Shown here in pieces: positions 6,493 to 11,163 of a stretch of DNA of 11,163 nt (position 1 is the stretch's first letter; every line of letters begins with the position of its first letter). The DNA is from JAAYCI01 sp964367945 (GTDB lineage Bacteria; Bacillota; Clostridia; Oscillospirales; Ruminococcaceae): positions 1 to 11,163 of the forward strand of contig CAYIZZ010000078.1 of assembly GCA_964367945.1 (NCBI GenBank), written 5' to 3'. Position numbers and translations under genes: made by a program. The notes below the pieces were generated by a model. The model ran no database searches, was not told where the DNA came from, and worked only from the letters and a program-made list of their open reading frames with translations.

Positions 6493-7056
6493 ATGGAAAA
6501 ACACATTACGCTTCCAATGACAAAAGAAATTGCCGCGTCTTTACGGTGTGGCGATATGGTAAAGTTTTCAGGTGTAATATACACAGCCCGTGATGCCGCA
6601 CATCAGCGCATGATATCCCAGCTAAAAGAAGGCATTGCTCTTCCCATTGATATAAACGATGCTGTTATTTATTACGTTGGGCCCACCCCACCAAAACCCG
6701 GAAAAGTGATTGGTAGCGCCGGACCCACCACCAGCTACCGAATGGATTCATATGCTCCACAACTGTTACAGATGGGCCTGCGTGGCATGATAGGTAAAGG
6801 ACATCGTAGCAAAGAGGTGATTGATGCCATGGTTGAAAACACCGCAGTGTATTTTGGTGCCATCGGTGGTGCCGGCGCACTTCTTAGCGATTGTATAAAA
6901 GAAGCTACCGTGGTGGCCTATCCTGAGCTTGGCACCGAGGCTATTCACCGCCTTGTTGTAGAAGATTTCCCCGCCGTAGTGGTCATTGATTCTTTGGGCG
7001 AAAATTTGTATCAAACCGGTAAAAAATCTTATCTTGCCCATTGCACACCAAAATAG
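6493..7056 (+). CDS. fumB: Fumarate hydratase class I, beta subunit
   Basis: The 187-residue beta subunit that completes the class I fumarase active site with the alpha subunit. Typical blocks are LRCGDMVKFSGVIYTARDAAH (start of the domain, about residue 17 on), YYVGPTPPKPGKVIGSAGPT (60-79), TSYRMD (80-85) and GLRGMIGKG (95-103), plus GAIGGAGALL (122-131). An in-frame ATG at 6472 inside the alpha gene would add seven residues. ATG 6493 is preferred because AGGAGG at 6478-6483 lies 9 bases before it, the sequence begins with the usual short lead, and it leaves one base after the alpha stop (6489-6491). The site sits inside the end of the alpha gene, so the two subunits are probably translated in coupled, near-equal amounts. 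No convincing terminator follows; a weak 6-bp hairpin at 7092-7120 is the only candidate. Confidence 0.93.
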   Translation: MEKHITLPMTKEIAASLRCGDMVKFSGVIYTARDAAHQRMISQLKEGIALPIDINDAVIYYVGPTPPKPGKVIGSAGPTTSYRMDSYAPQLLQMGLRGMIGKGHRSKEVIDAMVENTAVYFGAIGGAGALLSDCIKEATVVAYPELGTEAIHRLVVEDFPAVVVIDSLGENLYQTGKKSYLAHCTPK

Positions 7057-7134
7057 TCGGTATAAAACACCTTGTCTATTCTCACATTTTTGTAGCATGT
7101 TGCACAAAATTGTTTGCTATGTAGTTTATTTTTC

Positions 7135-7163
7135 TTGCAGTATTGCAAAAAAAATGCTATACT
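7135..7163 (+). promoter_or_regulatory. Sigma-A promoter of the CDP-alcohol phosphatidyltransferase gene
   Basis: TTGCAG (7135-7140), a 17-bp spacer, then TATACT (7158-7163), 44 bases before the start codon. Confidence 0.75.
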
Positions 7164-7207
7164 AGTGTCAGGATTCCTCACACCCACACATGGTAGGAGG
7201 TGGAACC

Positions 7208-7852
7208 ATGCGGCACATACCTAACATCCTTTCTGCAAGCAGAATATGCTTAATTCCTTTTTTTGTTTTTCAGATACTTGAAAACAACTGGATGACTGCG
7301 GCCATTATTTTGCTTATATCAGGTCTCACTGATTTTCTTGACGGGTTTTTGGCACGCACATTTAACTGGACAAGCTCTATTGGCAAGGTATTAGACCCTG
7401 TTTCCGATAAGCTCACTCAGGTGACAGTTTGTGTGACTTTAGCCTTTAAAATGCCTGCGTATTGGTTTTTCTTTGCAGTATTGCTTTTCAAAGAATTTGC
7501 TATGTTGCTTTTAGGTGGCTGGTTACTTCAGAAAAAAGTACACATAAAAAGCTCGCGCTGGTTTGGCAAGGTGGTTACAGGCCTGTTTTATTTTATCATG
7601 ATTGTTTTGTTGTTCTTCTCCATTCCCGCCTGGGCAGTATATTCTATGCTTGCGCTTTTATCAGTCATCGCAATTTGTGGTGGTAGTTTATACATACCTC
7701 AATTTTTACAGTATTGTAAGGAAGCTCAAAAAAACAAAAATACCACTTATGCCATTTCAGAATACAGAAAATCTCAAGAAGAAAAAGCTTCTGCTATTAT
7801 TTCTGCATATAAAAATAGTAAACAAGACTCTGTGATGGTAAATACTAAATAG
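7208..7852 (+). CDS. CDP-alcohol phosphatidyltransferase (phosphatidylglycerophosphate synthase-like)
   Basis: An integral membrane enzyme that exchanges CMP of a CDP-linked lipid for an alcohol phosphate. It is most like PgsA, which makes phosphatidylglycerophosphate from CDP-diacylglycerol and glycerol-3-phosphate. The full family signature D-x2-D-G-x2-A-R-x8-G-x3-D-x3-D is present at residues 42-67 (Asp 42, Asp 45, Gly 46, Ala 49, Arg 50, Gly 59, Asp 63, Asp 67). The N-terminus MRHIPNILSASRICLIPFF is typical of PgsA. About five or six membrane segments are visible. The protein is 214 residues long and ends in an unusual hydrophilic, Lys/Glu/Ser-rich tail (about 165-214). The frame opens at ATG 7190, but AGGAGGTGG (7195-7203) lies between that codon and ATG 7208, so 7208 is the start. 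CDP-alcohol specificity (glycerophosphate, inositol phosphate or other) cannot be settled by eye. Confidence 0.88.
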   Translation: MRHIPNILSASRICLIPFFVFQILENNWMTAAIILLISGLTDFLDGFLARTFNWTSSIGKVLDPVSDKLTQVTVCVTLAFKMPAYWFFFAVLLFKEFAMLLLGGWLLQKKVHIKSSRWFGKVVTGLFYFIMIVLLFFSIPAWAVYSMLALLSVIAICGGSLYIPQFLQYCKEAQKNKNTTYAISEYRKSQEEKASAIISAYKNSKQDSVMVNTK

Positions 7853-7888
7853 TTGATTTTTATCAAAATATATTCTCACTCATATTTT

Positions 7889-7918
7889 GCACAGACTTTT
7901 TGAAAAGTCTGTGCTTTT
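7889..7918 (+). terminator. Intrinsic terminator after the CDP-alcohol transferase gene
   Basis: GCACAGACTTTT (7889-7900) and AAAAGTCTGTGC (7903-7914) form a 12-bp perfect stem (the central bases serve as loop), followed by four T. Confidence 0.8.
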
Positions 7919-7938
7919 CATTGAGAAAAATGTCTTAT

Positions 7939-7967
7939 TTGGCAATCATTACTCTGTATGTTATAAT
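7939..7967 (+). promoter_or_regulatory. Sigma-A promoter of proC
   Basis: TTGGCA (7939-7944), a 17-bp spacer, then a perfect TATAAT (7962-7967), 36 bases before the start. The leader is too short for a T-box or other riboswitch. Confidence 0.8.
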
Positions 7968-8003
7968 GAACAAAATTTATTTTATTAGTGGAGGAAAACG
8001 GAT

Positions 8004-8828
8004 ATGTTGCAAAACAAAAAGATCGGATTTTTAGGTGGCGGACAAATGAGTGAGGCAATATTTGCCGGTGCATTAAGCGCAAAGGCTATACTGCCACAAA
8101 ATGTATATATAAGCGATATTTTACCTTCAAGACTTCAATATTTGGCTACCGAATATAGTGTGAACACCATCGAAAACAGCTCTGACAGCGACGGTGCTAA
8201 AAAACTAATTGATGCATGTGATATATTAGTTTTGGCCATAAAGCCTCAGCTGGCTGAAGATATCCTGACTCCTTTATCTTCATATTTCCGTGCCGATGTG
8301 CCGATTTTTTCCATCATCGGGGGTATCACTTTAGACACTTTACATGCATGGCTACCACAAAGTCCTCTTGTGCGTGTTATGCCAAACACGCCCATGATGC
8401 TTGGAAGAGGCGTGGCCGGTATCATTGCCGGAGCAGGCAGCACAAACGAGCATATAGAGCTTTGCCAGCAACTATTTGCCGCTGTAGGCACCACAGACAT
8501 CATCCCTGAAAAATTGGCAAATCCATTTACCGCTGTTAGTGGATGTGGGCCTGCGTTTTCTTACTTGTTCATAGAGTCTTTGGCTGCGGCCGGTGTGCAA
8601 CAAGGCCTATCACATCAAATGGCTCTTAAAATCGCTGCTGAAACAGTGGCCGGTGCCGCCGAAATGGTGCTGGCGTCCACCGAACATCCTGCTAGGTTGC
8701 GTGATAATGTTTGTTCGCCCGGCGGTGGTACCATTGCCGGTGTGCGCGCTTTGGAAGAAAAAAACTTCCGTGCTGCTGTGATGAGCGCAGTTGAAAGTGG
8801 CCGTAACCGTATGGACGAACTTGGCTAA
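8004..8828 (+). CDS. proC: Pyrroline-5-carboxylate reductase
   Basis: The last enzyme of proline synthesis, reducing pyrroline-5-carboxylate to L-proline with NAD(P)H in the cytoplasm. It has 274 residues, normal for ProC. The Rossmann dinucleotide loop GFLGGGQMSEAI is at residues 8-19. LAIKPQ (77-82) and RVMPNTPMMLGRG (124-136) are the central family blocks. The C-terminal dimerisation and substrate domain carries TAVSGCGPAFSYLFIES (176-192) and the signature SPGGGTIAGVRALE (238-251). A strong GGAGGAAA site (7990-7997) precedes ATG 8004. The gene is followed after 53 bases by a YihY-family gene with no convincing terminator between, so the two may be co-transcribed. No other proline or arginine gene is nearby. 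Confidence 0.96.
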   Translation: MLQNKKIGFLGGGQMSEAIFAGALSAKAILPQNVYISDILPSRLQYLATEYSVNTIENSSDSDGAKKLIDACDILVLAIKPQLAEDILTPLSSYFRADVPIFSIIGGITLDTLHAWLPQSPLVRVMPNTPMMLGRGVAGIIAGAGSTNEHIELCQQLFAAVGTTDIIPEKLANPFTAVSGCGPAFSYLFIESLAAAGVQQGLSHQMALKIAAETVAGAAEMVLASTEHPARLRDNVCSPGGGTIAGVRALEEKNFRAAVMSAVESGRNRMDELG

Positions 8829-8881
8829 TATTTAGCACATTTACCACGCTGTTTTCTGAAATCAGATAAGGGATTTTCAAA

Positions 8882-9808
8882 ATGAAAGATAAATGGTACA
8901 TAAATTTTTCTCATATTTTCATGTCTCATTTTAAATGTGCCGACGTGCGCTCGACCTCGGTGTTAATAGCTTATTATTTTTTACTTTCTATTTTCCCTTT
9001 ACTTATAGCTGTAGGTAATATTTTAGCTTTTTTGGACATTGATATCACCGCCATCACTTCCTATCTTCGTGTTGTCATTCCATCAGAGATACTAAACTCG
9101 CTAATACAAGATTTGATCTCTACTTCAAGTGGTGGGCTGTTATCTTTTGGTATTTTAGCGGCCATTTGGTCATCCAGCAGAGGGATCACCTACATGCAGC
9201 GTGGTGTAAACAAAGCATACGGTGTATCCCCTCGTGGCAATTTCGTCATCAAAAAAGCTGTTTCCCTTCTCATCATTGTGTTGATCGCACTCTTTCTAAT
9301 TGCGTTTTTGATTTTGTTTAGTTTTGGAAACATTATATTTGACTCCATATCGCAGTTCGTTCCCAGAGCCCATACTATATCTATGTACCTAACTGATTTA
9401 AAATGGCCGATTTCTTGCACTTTTTTGTTTTCACTGACATTGCTTGTGTATTTTCTTACCCCTCACATAAAAGTGCACATACGTAATGTTTGGCCAGGTG
9501 CGGTATTTGCCAGTGCCGGTTTGTTGGGTCTTGTGCAGGGCTTCACTTTATATCTAAGGTTTTTTGCCCAAAGATATACCAGCTACAGCACCCTTGGTAC
9601 ATTTGCAGTTCTTATGTTATGGCTTCATTTTTCTGCCATGTTTTTCTTGCTTGGTGCCGTGCTTAACGCATCCATCCAAGAATATCGCTACGGAAAAATC
9701 ACTGATGAAATCAGCCGTATGGATACATTAATGAATAGCGCCCAACAAAAACTAATAAATAAAGTGCCTCTTATTAAATGGATTTTAGAAAAACAACAAT
9801 ATAAATAA
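8882..9808 (+). CDS. YihY/virulence factor BrkB family membrane protein
   Basis: A 308-residue integral membrane protein with about six hydrophobic segments. Family hallmarks are STSVLIAYYFLLSIFPLLIA near residues 24-43, AAIWSSSRGITYMQRGVNKAYG in the first third, and the late block YTSYSTLGTFAVLMLWLHFS (about 238-257) followed by LLGAVLNASIQEYR. The family (UPF0761, once called RNase BN by mistake) is widespread. No biochemical function is firmly established; an envelope or transport role is assumed. The start ATG 8882 has AAGGGA at 8868-8873. It sits 53 bases after proC, probably in the same transcript. Confidence 0.9.
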   Translation: MKDKWYINFSHIFMSHFKCADVRSTSVLIAYYFLLSIFPLLIAVGNILAFLDIDITAITSYLRVVIPSEILNSLIQDLISTSSGGLLSFGILAAIWSSSRGITYMQRGVNKAYGVSPRGNFVIKKAVSLLIIVLIALFLIAFLILFSFGNIIFDSISQFVPRAHTISMYLTDLKWPISCTFLFSLTLLVYFLTPHIKVHIRNVWPGAVFASAGLLGLVQGFTLYLRFFAQRYTSYSTLGTFAVLMLWLHFSAMFFLLGAVLNASIQEYRYGKITDEISRMDTLMNSAQQKLINKVPLIKWILEKQQYK

Positions 9809-9842
9809 TTCAAAACACTATAACCTTGCCACTTTATGGCAA

Positions 9843-9881
9843 AAACAAATATCCCCGGGCTTAGCCCGGGGATATTTGTTT
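9843..9881. terminator. Strong bidirectional intrinsic terminator
   Basis: The arms at 9843-9860 and 9864-9881 are perfect 18-base complements around the loop TTA. The core is ATCCCCGGGC/GCCCGGGGAT, flanked by AAACAAAT and ATTTGTTT, so each strand ends in a T-rich tail. It lies between the convergent YihY and octopine-dehydrogenase-family genes and can stop both. Confidence 0.92.
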
Positions 9882-9891
9882 CAACTACCTA

Positions 9892-10965
9892 TCACAAAAT
9901 ATTGGCATCTCGCTTAAGTTCTTCATAATCCAGCATGGTATCATTACGTCCGTTTTGCACAAAATCAGCTTCATATATAGTCGATGCCCATAAAATAGCC
10001 GATTTTATGACCGGAGTATCCACCCCTACTGCTTGGCCTGCAAACATCATTGGTACACATCCTGTCAGCATATCTTCATATATATACCTTGTATCAATAT
10101 CAATAGGCGCGTAAATATTTTGATATGCCTCGGTATTTTGTATACGCTCATAAAGGCTATCACCCTCACTCTCATAATGAGAAAGTAGCCACTGATACGC
10201 ACTTTGCACTTCAGCACCATATGCTGCCGCTACCATCAGGCGCTCTTTATCCATCCGCTCCAAGATATTAGCTACCAGCGGTGAAATACCTTGCTTGTAA
10301 AACAAAAACTTTTCCTGGGCTTCCACACGTGTCATGTTCAGCAAAATAGGCAGTGGATGGAAAATCATGCCGATGTTAGAAAAACTAGTGTGGAAAACAC
10401 TTTTTGCCTCTTCTATGCTACCCGGAAACAGTCTCGCTAGCTCTATTGCCACATTTGCGGTATGTTTTGGATTGTGCGCCGCTACACGTACATGACCTTT
10501 AATACCATGAATATATGGCTCGGCCACACGCACACACCGACATGCAAATACAAATGTTTCCACCTCGGCCAAGATAACATCCGCTGTCATTTCATTATCT
10601 TCCAGTACTTTTTTGTACACATAGCTGCCAAACGTACGTCCGGGATTTAACACCACCATTTGCCCGTCTTGCAGGTGCTCTGCCATTTCTTTTGCTACCA
10701 CCGGCTGATACTGCGCCGGTGTAGTGACCATGATTAAGTATGCATCACGCACCACTTCCTCCATATCATGCGAGACAATCTTCACCACAGGATCGCCCTC
10801 TATCACACCACGAAGCATGAACACTCCATCTTTAGGGAACATTTCAGCACGATCTTTTTCACGAACATACAATGCCACATCGTAACCTAGCTTGGCAAAA
10901 TATGCCGCCATAGATTGTCCACCGTTACCACTGGATATCACAGCAATTTTATTTTTGTTTAACAT
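9892..10965 (-). CDS. NAD/NADP octopine/nopaline dehydrogenase family protein
   Basis: A 357-residue oxidoreductase of the opine dehydrogenase family, whose known members reductively join an amino acid to a 2-oxo acid with NAD(P)H. The N-terminal Rossmann domain begins KIAVISSGNGGQSMAAYFAK, with the dinucleotide-binding SGNGGQ loop at residues 12-17. MVTTPAQYQPVV (79-90) and VVLNPGRTFGS (104-114) follow. The C-terminal helical domain has SNIGMIFHPLPILLN (196-210), with His 203 in the place of the catalytic His of octopine dehydrogenase. It also has TRYIYEDMLTGCVPM (292-306), with a candidate partner Asp 298. Many bacterial members, ketopantoate-reductase-like ones included, have no known substrate, so the family call is firm and the reaction open. 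ATG 10965 is preceded by AGGGGG 5 bases away. It follows the upstream minus-strand gene by only 13 bases, so they form an operon. Confidence 0.88.
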   Translation of the reverse strand: MLNKNKIAVISSGNGGQSMAAYFAKLGYDVALYVREKDRAEMFPKDGVFMLRGVIEGDPVVKIVSHDMEEVVRDAYLIMVTTPAQYQPVVAKEMAEHLQDGQMVVLNPGRTFGSYVYKKVLEDNEMTADVILAEVETFVFACRCVRVAEPYIHGIKGHVRVAAHNPKHTANVAIELARLFPGSIEEAKSVFHTSFSNIGMIFHPLPILLNMTRVEAQEKFLFYKQGISPLVANILERMDKERLMVAAAYGAEVQSAYQWLLSHYESEGDSLYERIQNTEAYQNIYAPIDIDTRYIYEDMLTGCVPMMFAGQAVGVDTPVIKSAILWASTIYEADFVQNGRNDTMLDYEELKRDANIL

Positions 10966-10978
10966 ATGCTCCCCCTTT

Positions 10979-11163
10979 TTATACGTTTTGTGCTTTCAAA
11001 CTCAAGTTCTCGCCAATATTTTGTAACAATCCGTGTTCTGAAAGCATGTTGATACGTTCTTTTTCCGATAATGCTTTTTTCGCATTCACATCATATGCCA
11101 CACAAGCACCATTCATCATACGTGTTTGTAAAATACCACGATACACATCGTTTTTCACGATAT
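10979..11163 (-). CDS. Unrecognised gene, C-terminal part only (start off the right edge)
   Basis: On the minus strand one frame stays open from the window edge to TAA at 10981-10979, giving about 61 residues. They include VKNDVYRGILQTRMMNG, ACVAYDVNAKKALSEKER and, at the end, INMLSEHGLLQNIGENLSLK then AQNV. It is hydrophilic, has a normal codon pattern and no membrane segment. I do not recognise the family from this fragment. Its stop lies 13 bases before the start of the octopine-dehydrogenase-family gene, whose ribosome binding site fills that gap. The two are therefore almost certainly co-transcribed, and its identity would be the best clue to the dehydrogenase substrate. Confidence 0.7.
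   Translation of the reverse strand, partial: IVKNDVYRGILQTRMMNGACVAYDVNAKKALSEKERINMLSEHGLLQNIGENLSLKAQNV

Noticed and set aside
7092..7120. Possible terminator after the fumarase beta gene (GTAGCA/TGCTAT)
   Set aside because: The stem has only 6 bp with one G-U and a 17-base loop, and the T-rich stretch is not directly adjacent. It is too weak to call.
8855..8866. Small hairpin TCTGA-AA-TCAGA between proC and the YihY-family gene
   Set aside because: The stem has five base pairs, a two-base gap that cannot form a proper loop, and no T run. It is no support for a terminator.
1..11163. CRISPR array, insertion sequence, prophage, toxin-antitoxin or defence system
   Set aside because: No regularly spaced repeats, transposase, integrase, terminal inverted repeats or defence domains were found. 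Apart from the fragment at the right edge, gene-sized open frames have recognisable or plausible chromosomal products.

Overview
The window looks like chromosomal housekeeping and cell-surface DNA from a strictly Gram-positive, probably anaerobic Firmicute of the class Clostridia. Three things point there. The base composition is moderately AT-rich. Genes have strong AGGAGG-type ribosome binding sites and near-consensus sigma-A promoters (TTGNNN, 17 bp, TATAMT). The gene set includes lipoproteins with Ser/Ala-rich linkers, a two-subunit iron-sulfur class I fumarase, an ApbE/Gx-transporter pair and a DUF4358 lipoprotein beside an MBOAT acyltransferase. The genus cannot be read from the sequence.

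Layout. Positions 1-1369 (minus strand) hold a DUF4358-type lipoprotein followed by the first two thirds or less of an AlgI-like MBOAT O-acyltransferase that runs off the left edge. A structured hairpin lies between them. From 1554 (plus strand) an operon encodes ApbE (FAD:protein FMN transferase) and, with a 4-bp overlap, a Gx-transporter-family membrane protein. A tRNA-Val(CAC) gene follows with its own promoter and terminator. Next is a 413-residue acidic lipoprotein of unknown role with a GerMN-like C-terminus. A perfect bidirectional terminator separates it from a convergent HAD phosphatase (minus strand). Divergent from the HAD gene, and sharing a short promoter region with it, is the fumarase operon (alpha and beta subunits one base apart). 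Then come a CDP-alcohol phosphatidyltransferase (PgsA-like), proC (pyrroline-5-carboxylate reductase) and a YihY/BrkB-family membrane protein. A long GC-rich bidirectional terminator marks the convergence with an octopine/nopaline dehydrogenase-family gene (minus strand). That gene is preceded in its operon by the tail of a gene I do not recognise, which runs off the right edge.

How the genes fit together. There are several independent transcription units rather than one system. The fumarase serves the carboxylic-acid (reductive or partial TCA) branch. ApbE plus the Gx transporter suggests extracytoplasmic flavoprotein or flavin handling. MBOAT plus DUF4358 suggests acylation of a surface polymer. 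The CDP-alcohol transferase makes phospholipid. ProC makes proline. I found no CRISPR array, insertion sequence, prophage, toxin-antitoxin or defence locus. The less understood parts are the two lipoproteins, the ApbE/Gx pair without its substrate, the MBOAT/DUF4358 unit and the opine-dehydrogenase-like operon.
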